Positions 18,718 to 26,133 of a DNA stretch of 64,000 nt are shown one piece after another (position 1 is the stretch's first letter; each line of letters begins with the position of its first letter). Both the position numbers and the translations under genes were made by a program. This DNA comes from Pseudokordiimonas caeni (GTDB lineage Bacteria; Pseudomonadota; Alphaproteobacteria; Sphingomonadales; Kordiimonadaceae), in contig NZ_JAPPRR010000004.1 in NCBI RefSeq assembly GCF_026719705.1, forward strand, positions 124,001 to 188,000, written 5' to 3'. A model generated the notes under the pieces. It saw nothing but the letters and a program-made list of their open reading frames with translations, was not told the DNA's origin and did no database searches.

Positions 18718-19452
18718 ATGACAAGCGAGACTTTCACCCTCCTGCAATTCCCGACGGCACCGGGTGCCGTCAATCTTTCCTGCTTCTGCATCAAGGCCGA
18801 AATCCTGCTGCAGATGACCGGGGCAAACTACCGGATCGACGAGACCGAAGACTTCATGAAAATGCCCAAGGGCAAGTTTCCAGTGCTTCGGGCCGGCGAC
18901 AAGCTGATCCCGGATTCGGAATTCATCCGCCATTATCTGGAAGACACGCTTTCGAAAGATCTGGATGCTGCCCTTACCCGCAGCGAACGAGCGGTGGCCC
19001 ATGCCTTTGCCCGCATGATAGAGGAACGGCTTTACTGGGTCGCGGTCTACAGCCGCTGGGTGGACCCGGATGTGTGGCCGATCCTCAAGGAAGCCGTCTT
19101 CGATGACGTGCCGGCCGACATGCGCGACGAAGTGGCAGACGGTGTGCAGAAGGAAATCCTGCGCGACCTGCACGGCCACGGCCTTGGCCGCCACAGCCAG
19201 GCGGAAATCTATGCCCTTGGCGCGCGGGACATTGCCGCCATCGCTGATTTCCTAGGCGACAAGCAATGGATGATGGGGCCGGGCCTATCGAGCCTTGATG
19301 CCGTCGTCATCAGCCTTCTGGGCAGCATCATGGGGGCGGGCCTGCCCTCGCCGCTGATTGCCGAAATCGAACGCCATCCGAACCTTGCCTGGTATGTGGA
19401 ACGCGGCCTTGGCCGTTTCTTCCCGGCCGTTCAGATGAAAAAGGCAAGCTGA
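18718..19452 (+). CDS. glutathione S-transferase-like protein (metaxin/Faxc type)
   Basis: A 244-residue protein with an N-terminal thioredoxin-like domain and an all-helical C-terminal domain. The opening TLLQFPTAPGAVNLSCFCIKAE, with an FPVLRAGDKLIPDSEFI segment carrying the glutathione-binding turn, resembles the metaxin/Faxc branch of the GST superfamily. Activity is not established for this branch in bacteria. ATG at 18718 follows AAGGGG. It is divergent from the WYL regulator and ends at its own terminator. Confidence 0.85.
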   Translation: MTSETFTLLQFPTAPGAVNLSCFCIKAEILLQMTGANYRIDETEDFMKMPKGKFPVLRAGDKLIPDSEFIRHYLEDTLSKDLDAALTRSERAVAHAFARMIEERLYWVAVYSRWVDPDVWPILKEAVFDDVPADMRDEVADGVQKEILRDLHGHGLGRHSQAEIYALGARDIAAIADFLGDKQWMMGPGLSSLDAVVISLLGSIMGAGLPSPLIAEIERHPNLAWYVERGLGRFFPAVQMKKAS

Positions 19453-19489
19453 GGTTCCTTGCCCACCTCCCGCCTTCCCCCGAAGGCGA

Positions 19490-19529
19490 AGGGCCGCCCG
19501 GTTTCAGCCCCGAGCGGCCCTATTTTTTG
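19490..19529 (+). terminator. rho-independent terminator after the GST gene
   Basis: Stem AGGGCCGC (19490-19497) and GCGGCCCT (19514-19521) followed by ATTTTTT, placed 37 bases after the GST stop codon. Confidence 0.85.
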
Positions 19530-19543
19530 GGTGCCCAGAAACA

Positions 19544-19575
19544 GAAAAGCCGCCCGGTCGCCCGGACGGCTTTTC
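19544..19575 (-). terminator. rho-independent terminator after ppa
   Basis: Stem GAAAAGCCG (19544-19552) and CGGCTTTTC (19567-19575); read on the minus strand it ends in a T-rich run just past the ppa stop codon. It sits back to back with the GST terminator. Confidence 0.8.
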
Positions 19576-19595
19576 TTCAATCATGCGAGCGAGGC

Positions 19596-20123
19596 TCAGG
19601 CCTTGTTGTTGGCCATGCCTTCTTCGATCAGTTGGGCGGCTTTCTCGGCGCCTTCCCAACCAACGACCTTCACCCATTTGCCTTTTTCGAGGTCTTTGTA
19701 ATGCTCGAAGAAGTGGGTGATCTGGTCGAGGAAGATCTGCGGCAGCTCGTCGTAGCTCTTCACGTTCGAATAGAAGGGATGCAGCTTGTCGACCGGCACC
19801 ATCAGGAGCTTCTCGTCCATGCCGCTTTCGTCTTCCATGATGAGGACGCCAAGCGGGCGGCAGCGCACAACGCAACCGGGCATGAAGGGGGTGCGGTTGG
19901 CAAGGAGAACGTCAACCGGGTCGCCATCGTCCGCCAGCGTGTGCGGGATGAAGCCGTAGTTGCAGGGGTAGCGCATCGCGGTGTGCATGATGCGGTCCAC
20001 AAAGAGGGCGCCCGATTCTTTGTCCATCTCGTATTTCACGGGCTCGGTGCCGGCGGGCACTTCGATGATGACGTTGACGTCCCAGGGGGCGTTTTCGCCA
20101 ACCTTGATCTTGCTGATATCCAT
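19596..20123 (-). CDS. ppa: inorganic pyrophosphatase
   Basis: A 175-residue family I soluble pyrophosphatase that hydrolyses pyrophosphate from biosynthetic reactions. The metal-binding signature appears in ADDGDPVDVLL, with YEMDKESGALFVDR and MRYPCNYGFIPHTL also typical. ATG at 20121-20123 follows AAGGA. It lies just downstream of ubiA on the same strand, 31 bases away. Confidence 0.97.
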   Translation of the reverse strand: MDISKIKVGENAPWDVNVIIEVPAGTEPVKYEMDKESGALFVDRIMHTAMRYPCNYGFIPHTLADDGDPVDVLLANRTPFMPGCVVRCRPLGVLIMEDESGMDEKLLMVPVDKLHPFYSNVKSYDELPQIFLDQITHFFEHYKDLEKGKWVKVVGWEGAEKAAQLIEEGMANNKA

Positions 20124-20154
20124 GGGGAGGATCCTTGCTTTACTTGGGTAGTGG

Positions 20155-21078
20155 CTAACCCCACATCCGGTCCGCGACGATGCCGATAAAGACGATCCAG
20201 CCGAAATGGATGTTGGAGCGGAAAACTCTCAGGCACACTGCCGGGTCATCGATATCGACGCGCACGATCTGCGCGCCAAGGTGAAGCCCCGCAAGCGCGA
20301 TGCCGATGTAGTAGATTTGGCCCATGTTTGCAAGCAAACCTGCACCGACAAGGCAGGCGAGAAAGAGGCCATAAAAAAGGGTAACCCAGCCCCTGGTGCC
20401 GGCCCCCAGCCGCAGTGCCGTGGACTTCACGCCAATGAGCGCGTCGTCTTCCTTGTCCTGATGGGCATAGATCGTATCGTACCCGAGCGTCCATGCAGGC
20501 CCGCCAGCATAAAGAACGATAGCCCAAAGCGGCAGCTCGCCCGTTGCCGCCGCTGCGCCCAAAAGGGCACCCCAGTTGAAAGTAAGGCCGAGCCACGCCT
20601 GCGGCCACCAGGTGATCCGCTTCATGAAGGGGTAGCCGGCGACAAGCAAGAGCGACGCCGCGCCCACCATCACCGCATACTGGTTGAAACTGAGGAGGAC
20701 AGCGAGCCCTACAAGGCACTGTGCCCCAAGAAAGACCCACGCGCCTTTCAGCGTCACCTCGCCCGCCGGGATCGGGCGGCTGCGGGTACGGGCGACCTGC
20801 CCGTCAAAATCGCGGTCGACGATATCATTATAGGTACAGCCAGCCCCGCGCATGACGAGCGCACCGATGGCAAAGAGGGCGAGATACAGGATATCCGGCC
20901 CGCTACCTTCGGGGGCCGCCATCGCGAGCGCCCACCAGCAGGGCCACAGAAGGAGCCAGGTGCCAACCGGCCGGTCCATCCGGGCAAGCTTCAGCCAAGG
21001 CCGCCAGCTTGCGGGCGCGTGCCGGTAAACCCAGCTTCCCTCCACCGCATCGGCGGTTTTTTGCACTGTCACAGCCAT
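20155..21078 (-). CDS. ubiA: 4-hydroxybenzoate polyprenyltransferase
   Basis: An integral membrane prenyltransferase that attaches the polyprenyl tail to 4-hydroxybenzoate in ubiquinone synthesis. It has both Asp-rich motifs: NDIVDRDFDGQV followed by RSRPIPAGEV, and YDTIYAHQDKEDD. Two ATGs are possible; 21078 (307 residues) is chosen because GAGGG precedes it at normal spacing, while 21093 adds five residues with a weaker site. The gene supports the aerobic, ubiquinone-using respiration implied by the oxidase cluster. Confidence 0.95.
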   Translation of the reverse strand: MAVTVQKTADAVEGSWVYRHAPASWRPWLKLARMDRPVGTWLLLWPCWWALAMAAPEGSGPDILYLALFAIGALVMRGAGCTYNDIVDRDFDGQVARTRSRPIPAGEVTLKGAWVFLGAQCLVGLAVLLSFNQYAVMVGAASLLLVAGYPFMKRITWWPQAWLGLTFNWGALLGAAAATGELPLWAIVLYAGGPAWTLGYDTIYAHQDKEDDALIGVKSTALRLGAGTRGWVTLFYGLFLACLVGAGLLANMGQIYYIGIALAGLHLGAQIVRVDIDDPAVCLRVFRSNIHFGWIVFIGIVADRMWG

Positions 21079-21130
21079 TGCTGCCCTCGCCATTCCATAC
21101 CCTGCCCGTTTGTGCCATGCCTGCCGCTAA

Positions 21131-21147
21131 GTCAAGCACGGCTTGAC
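21131..21147. promoter_or_regulatory. palindrome between ubiA and rsmE
   Basis: GTCAAGC (21131-21137) and GCTTGAC (21141-21147) are perfect arms around ACG in the 120-base divergent gap. Each arm also provides a TTGAC-type -35 sequence, one per direction, so it may be a pair of overlapping promoters or an operator. No good -10 was found at standard spacing. Confidence 0.35.
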
Positions 21148-21198
21148 AGGCGCCCGCCCCCGTCGCAGTTCTTGGGGCAAAAGCAGCAGGAGACAAAG

Positions 21199-21942
21199 AT
21201 GCGCGCCATGAGCGGGATCAGGCTTTTTGTGGAAGACGCCCTGCCGGGTGCGGGGCTTGTCACCCTGTCAGCCGATCAATCCCATTATCTGGGCAATGTG
21301 ATGCGGGCGCGCATCGGCGACAGCGTGCTTCTGTTCAACGGGCGGGACGGCGAATGGGAGGCATCGGTCGCCGAGATCGCCAAGAAGGCCGTCACGCTCA
21401 GCCTCAAATCCCGCACGCGGGAACAGTCCGCCTCGCCGGACCTGTGGCTTTGTTTCGCCCCCATCAAGCGCGCCCGGCTTGATTATATCGCGGAGAAAGC
21501 GACCGAGCTTGGCGTGTCGCACATTGTGCCGGTGATGACCCGCCGCACCAACGCCGGCCGCGTGAATACCGACCGCCTGCATGCCAACGCGGTGGAGGCT
21601 GCCGAACAGTGCGAACGGCTGGACGTACCGACCCATACAGAACCCGTAAAGCTTGAAAAGCTTCTCGCCGACTGGCCCGAAGGCCGCCGCCTGATGTTCT
21701 GCGATGAGGACCTTTCCGGCAAAAGCGCCGTCGAGGCCTTGCGGGAAGCGGCGAGCGAAGCGACCGGCCCATGGGGCATCCTCATCGGCCCGGAAGGCGG
21801 CTTTGACGACGCCGAGCGCGCCATGATCCGCCGCATGCCGCAAACGGTAACCGTTTCTCTCGGGCCACGAATTCTTAGGGCAGATACAGCAGCCATGGCC
21901 GCAGTCGCGCTATGGCAGGCCGCGATTGGCGACTGGAAATAG
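21199..21942 (+). CDS. rsmE: 16S rRNA (uracil-1498-N3)-methyltransferase RsmE
   Basis: A 247-residue SPOUT-class methyltransferase modifying U1498 of 16S rRNA. The N-terminal PUA-like part (RLFVEDALP) is followed by the knot domain with IGPEGGFDDAE and the C-terminal LGPRILRADTAAMAA, both diagnostic. A much longer open frame begins at 20206, but ATG at 21199 follows CAGGAGA and gives the usual length. It is divergent from ubiA. Confidence 0.96.
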   Translation: MRAMSGIRLFVEDALPGAGLVTLSADQSHYLGNVMRARIGDSVLLFNGRDGEWEASVAEIAKKAVTLSLKSRTREQSASPDLWLCFAPIKRARLDYIAEKATELGVSHIVPVMTRRTNAGRVNTDRLHANAVEAAEQCERLDVPTHTEPVKLEKLLADWPEGRRLMFCDEDLSGKSAVEALREAASEATGPWGILIGPEGGFDDAERAMIRRMPQTVTVSLGPRILRADTAAMAAVALWQAAIGDWK

Positions 21943-21964
21943 AATTCCATTCCATAAAAACCTG

Positions 21965-21979
21965 AGTTCAATTCGAACT
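21965..21979. promoter_or_regulatory. inverted repeat upstream of the thiol dioxygenase-like gene
   Basis: AGTTC (21965-21969) and GAACT (21975-21979) flank AATTC in the AT-rich 120-base leader before the gene at 22063. It may be a regulator site; the arms are short, so chance is possible. Confidence 0.3.
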
Positions 21980-22062
21980 TCGCAAACACTTTTCGGATAT
22001 ATGATGGTATTGTATCCCACATAATCGCAATAAAATGCGAATGCAATTTCAGGGAATATGCC

Positions 22063-22593
22063 ATGCCGCGCGATACCATTCTTCTGCAGATGAGCTTCAG
22101 CGACTTTATTGTTCGCCTGACCGCTGCGCTCGACGCCGATGGCTCCACCCCGAAGGATACCGTCGCCGCCCTGATGCGCGACACGATCGAAGAGATCGAC
22201 CTCGCCCCCCACCTCACCTCCCCCGCCAATGACTGCGGCTACAGCCGCAACATCGTCCACACCGACCCCAAGGGCCGCTTCAGCGTGCTCGCTATCGAGT
22301 GGTTGCCCGGCGCCATGACGGCGATCCACGGCCACCGCGCCTGGGGCTGTGTCGGTGTGGCCGAGGGTACCATCGGCTGCGACATGTTCGAACTGGTGAA
22401 CGAAGAGACGCATCAGGTGCGCCTGTCGGACTTTATCGAAGCCGAAAAAGGCGCCATCGCCGCCGTCGACCCCAAACCCTGCGGCATCCACCGGCTGTAT
22501 AACCGCGGCACCAAACGCGCGGTGACCCTGCATGTATACGGGATCGACCTTTCAACCGACCCCTGCTGCATCAACGTGCCTTACCATTTCTGA
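22063..22593 (+). CDS. cysteine-dioxygenase-like cupin
   Basis: A 176-residue cupin resembling type I cysteine dioxygenase, an iron enzyme that oxidises cysteine or another small thiol to a sulfinate. The three iron ligands can be placed as H89 and H91 (AIHGHRAWGCVG) and H143 (CGIHRL). A cysteine (C96) and a tyrosine (Y159 in LHVYG) sit where the Cys-Tyr crosslink is found in animal enzymes, which many bacterial members lack. ATG at 22063 follows AGGGAA. The next gene is gshA, so a place in thiol metabolism is plausible; the true substrate is not known. Confidence 0.8.
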   Translation: MPRDTILLQMSFSDFIVRLTAALDADGSTPKDTVAALMRDTIEEIDLAPHLTSPANDCGYSRNIVHTDPKGRFSVLAIEWLPGAMTAIHGHRAWGCVGVAEGTIGCDMFELVNEETHQVRLSDFIEAEKGAIAAVDPKPCGIHRLYNRGTKRAVTLHVYGIDLSTDPCCINVPYHF

Positions 22594-22623
22594 CACGCGC
22601 CCGATCACGGGTTAGCCATCCTT

Positions 22624-22643
22624 TCGTCACGACCGTGTGACGA
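22624..22643. promoter_or_regulatory. inverted repeat upstream of gshA
   Basis: TCGTCAC (22624-22630) and GTGACGA (22637-22643) are perfect seven-base arms with a six-base spacer, between the cupin stop and gshA. No T-run follows directly, so a regulator site is as likely as a terminator. Confidence 0.4.
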
Positions 22644-22716
22644 GAAATAAGATTTCTTGTATGGCCAACTTTCAGCGCTTAAGAGGGTTTCAACATAGAA
22701 ACCTGAGGGCAGCGAA

Positions 22717-24081
22717 ATGTCAGAGTACGGGCCAGTCATTGAATCGAAAGCCGAACTGACGGCTTATCTGGAAGGCGGTTCCAAGCCGGATCGGGCCAGT
22801 TGGCGGATCGGCTCGGAGCACGAAAAATTCGTCTTCCATCGTGCCGACAATGCCCCGCTCGCCTATGAAGGAACAGACGGTCGCCCCGGCATCCATGATG
22901 TGCTGAAGGCCTTCGTTGACCGCGGCTGGAACGGGATCGAGGAAGGCGGCCACGTCATCGCCGCCGAGAAGGACGGCGCTTCCATCACACTGGAACCCGG
23001 CGGCCAGTTCGAGCTTTCGGGTGCCCCGCTCGAGACCCTGCACGAGACCTGCAACGAGACCTCGGCGCACCTGCGCGATGTGAAAGCCATCGGCGAGGCA
23101 CTCGGCATCGGCTTTCTGGGCCTTGGCTTCCACCCCGTGCTGAAGCGCGAGGACGTGCCGGTGATGCCAAAGGGCCGCTACAATATCATGCGCGCCTATA
23201 TGCCCACCAAAGGCAGCCTCGGGCTCGACATGATGCTGCGCACCTGTACCGTTCAGGTGAATCTCGATTTCGCGGACGAAGCCGACATGGTGGAAAAGTT
23301 CCGCCTCAGCCTTGCACTGCAGCCGCTCGCGACCGCGCTTTTCGCCAATTCGCCCTTCAAGGAAGGCCGCCCGAATGGGATGAAAAGCTACAGGAGCCAT
23401 ATCTGGACAGATACGGATCCCGACCGCTGCGGCATGCTGCCCTTCGTGTTCGAGCCCGGCATGGGGTTCGAGCGTTACACCGATTATCTCCTTGATGTGC
23501 CCATGTATTTCGTGAAGCGCGATGGCAAATATATCAATGCCGCCGGCCAGTCCTTCCGCGATTTCATGGCGGGCAAGTTGCCGGCGCTGCCCGGCGAAAA
23601 GCCGACGATGGAAGACTTCAAGGATCATATGACCACCGCCTTCCCCGAAGTGCGCCTGAAGCGCTATCTGGAGATGCGCGGGGCTGACGCCGGCCCGTGG
23701 TCGCGCCTTTGTGCTCTGCCCGCCTTCTGGGTTGGCCTCCTCTATGATGCGAGCGCCCAGACGGCAGCCTTCGACCTCGTGAAAGACTGGTCGGTTGCCG
23801 AGATGGAAGCCCTGCGCGCCGACGTGCCGACCCACGGCCTTGCCGCCAAAATCCGGGGCCGCAGCCTGCAGGACCTTTCGCTTGAAGTGCTGAAAATCGC
23901 CGACAGCGGTCTCAAGGCCCGCAACATGGCTTCCACCTGCGGGGAAACCGAACAGGGTTTCCTTGCCGACCTTTTCGAAACCGCCCGTTCGGGCAAGGCA
24001 CCCGCCGATATCCTCATGGACCGCTACAACGGCGACTGGGGCGGCGACGTGACCCGCGTGTTTGCAGACTTCGCTTACTGA
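22717..24081 (+). CDS. gshA: glutamate-cysteine ligase (plant/alphaproteobacterial type)
   Basis: The 454-residue first enzyme of glutathione synthesis, joining glutamate and cysteine with ATP. It belongs to the plant-like class found in Alphaproteobacteria, shown by RIGSEHEKFVF near the N-terminus, ITLEPGGQFELSGAP, RYNIMRAYMPTKGSLGLDMML and the SNSPFKEG-like ANSPFKEGRPNG segment. ATG at 22717 follows GAGGG. gshB is not in this window. Confidence 0.96.
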   Translation: MSEYGPVIESKAELTAYLEGGSKPDRASWRIGSEHEKFVFHRADNAPLAYEGTDGRPGIHDVLKAFVDRGWNGIEEGGHVIAAEKDGASITLEPGGQFELSGAPLETLHETCNETSAHLRDVKAIGEALGIGFLGLGFHPVLKREDVPVMPKGRYNIMRAYMPTKGSLGLDMMLRTCTVQVNLDFADEADMVEKFRLSLALQPLATALFANSPFKEGRPNGMKSYRSHIWTDTDPDRCGMLPFVFEPGMGFERYTDYLLDVPMYFVKRDGKYINAAGQSFRDFMAGKLPALPGEKPTMEDFKDHMTTAFPEVRLKRYLEMRGADAGPWSRLCALPAFWVGLLYDASAQTAAFDLVKDWSVAEMEALRADVPTHGLAAKIRGRSLQDLSLEVLKIADSGLKARNMASTCGETEQGFLADLFETARSGKAPADILMDRYNGDWGGDVTRVFADFAY

Positions 24082-24090
24082 GGGAGACCT

Positions 24091-24573
24091 ATGAGCCAGA
24101 TCGACATTCGCCTTGGCAGCAAGGCCGACGTACCCGTCATCCTTTCCTTCATCAAGGAACTCGCGGAGTATGAGCGCCTGTCGCATCTGGTGGTCGCCAC
24201 CGAGGAAACGCTCGGGGCAGCGCTGTTCGGCGACCGCCCGCAGGCCGAGGTGGTGATTGCAGCACTCGACGGCAAAGACGTGGGCTTCGCCCTCTTCTTC
24301 CACAATTTCTCGACGTTCCTTGGCAAACAGGGGCTATATCTGGAAGACCTTTACGTCCGCCCCGAAGCACGCGGCGCGGGGGCCGGCAAGGCGCTTCTGA
24401 AGCACCTTGCCAAAATCGCCCTGGAACGCGATTGCGGCCGTTTCGAATGGTCGGTCCTCGACTGGAACGAACCCTCGATCCAGTTCTACAAATCGCTCGG
24501 CGCCAAGCCGATGGACGAATGGACCATCTTCCGGCTGGACGGCGAAGCGCTTGCCGCCCTCGCGGGCAGCTGA
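24091..24573 (+). CDS. GNAT family N-acetyltransferase (diamine acetyltransferase-like)
   Basis: A 160-residue acetyltransferase with the acetyl-CoA loop RPEARGAGAGKALL after the strand LYLEDLYV, and the C-terminal WNEPSIQFYKSLGA typical of spermidine/diamine N-acetyltransferases. Transfer of acetyl from acetyl-CoA to an amine is expected; the substrate is not determined. ATG at 24091 follows GAGGGAG nine bases after gshA, so the two are likely co-transcribed. Confidence 0.88.
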   Translation: MSQIDIRLGSKADVPVILSFIKELAEYERLSHLVVATEETLGAALFGDRPQAEVVIAALDGKDVGFALFFHNFSTFLGKQGLYLEDLYVRPEARGAGAGKALLKHLAKIALERDCGRFEWSVLDWNEPSIQFYKSLGAKPMDEWTIFRLDGEALAALAGS

Positions 24574-24587
24574 CACGCAGTGACTAC

Positions 24588-24989
24588 CTACGTTCCCGGC
24601 ACCCAGTTTGCTCTATTGCACGCCTCGTGTATCTGCTGTTGACTGCCCCTGAGACGTTGCGTCTCGCAATTAACAGCACGTCCAAGATACTTGCCCGCAT
24701 TCGGGGCGCGCTTCGGTAAAGCACAATTATTTTCCCGCATAAATTGTAGCGTCATCGAAGCCATCATCAGATCATTTAATTCCTCCATGGCACGTAACGT
24801 CGCCCTAGGAGCACTGTCATCACCAACGCTTTCCGCCATTCTAACTGCCATGTTTTGTTCCACTCGTTTATAATCTGCTGCCAACAGATCGCACGTATTC
24901 AGCTCGGCGTCCTGCGCTGAAACTGGGATTAACAATCCCCTGAGCAGAACCAATAACGAAACAGCTAACACAGTTTTTAAAGACTTCAT
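24588..24989 (-). CDS. small secreted four-cysteine protein, unknown
   Basis: A 133-residue protein that I do not recognise. It has a signal peptide (about 1-25, ending PVSAQ) and a mature part with four cysteines in NTCDLL, NNCALP, NCETQR and HEACNR, suggesting two disulfides, and is mostly helical by composition. ATG at 24987-24989 follows a strong AAGGAGGAAG site; the longer in-frame start at 25055 lacks one. The gene and its upstream region are clearly more AT-rich than their neighbours, a hint of recent acquisition. Confidence 0.7.
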   Translation of the reverse strand: MKSLKTVLAVSLLVLLRGLLIPVSAQDAELNTCDLLAADYKRVEQNMAVRMAESVGDDSAPRATLRAMEELNDLMMASMTLQFMRENNCALPKRAPNAGKYLGRAVNCETQRLRGSQQQIHEACNRANWVPGT

Positions 24990-25053
24990 TCTTCCTCCTT
25001 GCCCGATACAGTTCAGAGCTAAATTTATTGCCACTCCACAAAACCAAAAAAAC

Positions 25054-25068
25054 ATTCAATGATTGAAT
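25054..25068. promoter_or_regulatory. palindrome between the secreted protein and flagellin genes
   Basis: ATTCAAT (25054-25060) and ATTGAAT (25062-25068) form a perfect 7-1-7 palindrome about 65 bases upstream of the secreted-protein ATG, in an AT-rich divergent region. It is a candidate operator, with the caution that such palindromes arise more easily in AT-rich DNA. Confidence 0.4.
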
Positions 25069-25219
25069 TCTAGCAAGATCATTGTACGAAACCATCAAAA
25101 AGCACCCAATTCCCACGCCCCGAAAATTCTGCTAATCTCCGCCTTATCGGCCACGAAAGGCCGGGTCGGCAAAAGGCCGGCCAGAACAAAAATGTTCGGT
25201 AAGCGAAAGAACACGCGTG

Positions 25220-26056
25220 ATGGCCTTTTCGGTCAATACGAACCCCAGCGCCCTTCTGGCGCTGCAGATGCTGTCCAAAACCAATGCAAGGCTCGAAGTC
25301 TTGCAGCGGCAGATTGCGACAGGCCTGAAGGTTTCTTCCGCCAAGGATAATGCCGCCGTTTTTGCCATTGCCCAGCGCATGCGGGGCGAGGTCGCCGGGC
25401 TGAATGCCGCGCGCGGCTCCATCGACCGGGCACTGTCCGAAGTTGATGTGGCGCTCGCCGCTGGCGAAGCCATTTCCGACCTGATGATCGAGATGAAGGA
25501 ACTGGTGGTTGCGGCCAAGGATCCGGGGCTCGATAGCGCCAGCCGCAAATCGCTCAATGACGAATTCGTCCAGCTGCGCGACCAGATCAACTCGATTGCC
25601 AACAATGCGACGTTCAACGGCCGCAACGCCGTGAAAAACGGTGGCAATTCCATTCAGGCCATCACGGATTCAACCGGATCGGCCGCCAATGTCATCACCA
25701 TTGCCGCGCAGGACCTGTCACTAGAGGGCAATACGGTCAATCTTCTGGGCCTCACGTCCAACATTTCAAGCATTGCAGACGCCGCCTCGGTGCAGGCCCT
25801 CCTTGAAACGTCGCTCGAGAATGTGAACTCGGCGCTTTCCAAACTTGGCGCCGGTGCCAAGCGGCTGCAGATCCAGAAAGAATTCACCGGCAAGCTGCAG
25901 GACAGCATCAATGTCGGCATCGGCAATCTGGTGGACGCCGACATGGCCCGCGTATCGGCCGAATATAATGCCCTTCTGGTGCGCCAGCAGCTTGGCCTGC
26001 AGGCGCTGGCCATCGCCAATCAGGGCCCGCAGCTGATCCTCGCCCTGTTCCGCTGA
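25220..26056 (+). CDS. flagellin
   Basis: A 278-residue flagellin with the conserved D0/D1 helices at both ends: the N-terminal SVNTNPSALLALQ...QRQIATGLKVSSAKDNAA and the C-terminal DADMARVSAEYNALLVRQQLG. The central variable part is short, giving a protein near the small end of the family as in many Alphaproteobacteria. The start is ATG at 25220 (a GTG precedes it directly). No other flagellar gene is in the window, so it is an unlinked filament gene. A GC-rich hairpin follows. Confidence 0.93.
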   Translation: MAFSVNTNPSALLALQMLSKTNARLEVLQRQIATGLKVSSAKDNAAVFAIAQRMRGEVAGLNAARGSIDRALSEVDVALAAGEAISDLMIEMKELVVAAKDPGLDSASRKSLNDEFVQLRDQINSIANNATFNGRNAVKNGGNSIQAITDSTGSAANVITIAAQDLSLEGNTVNLLGLTSNISSIADAASVQALLETSLENVNSALSKLGAGAKRLQIQKEFTGKLQDSINVGIGNLVDADMARVSAEYNALLVRQQLGLQALAIANQGPQLILALFR

Positions 26057-26081
26057 TTCCCCCCAAGACGACCCCAAAGAA

Positions 26082-26107
26082 GAAAGGGCCCCGACGGGGG
26101 CCCTTTC
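26082..26107. terminator. hairpin terminator between flagellin and the CsgG-like gene
   Basis: Stem GAAAGGGCCCC (26082-26092) and GGGGCCCTTTC (26097-26107) around a four-base loop, between convergent genes. The T-run is short in both directions (CTTT), but position and stem strength support termination. Confidence 0.75.
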
Positions 26108-26133
26108 ACTTTGATCAGCTAACTGAGAAAGGC

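Noticed and set aside
22720-24303. A 527-codon open frame on the minus strand opposite gshA
   Set aside because: gshA and the GNAT gene explain the region; the opposite frame has shadow-type composition and no family features.
25141-25155. TTATCGGC near the flagellin gene, resembling a reversed sigma-28 -10 box
   Set aside because: It is in the wrong orientation for the flagellin and has no TAAA-type -35 element at the required distance on its own strand.
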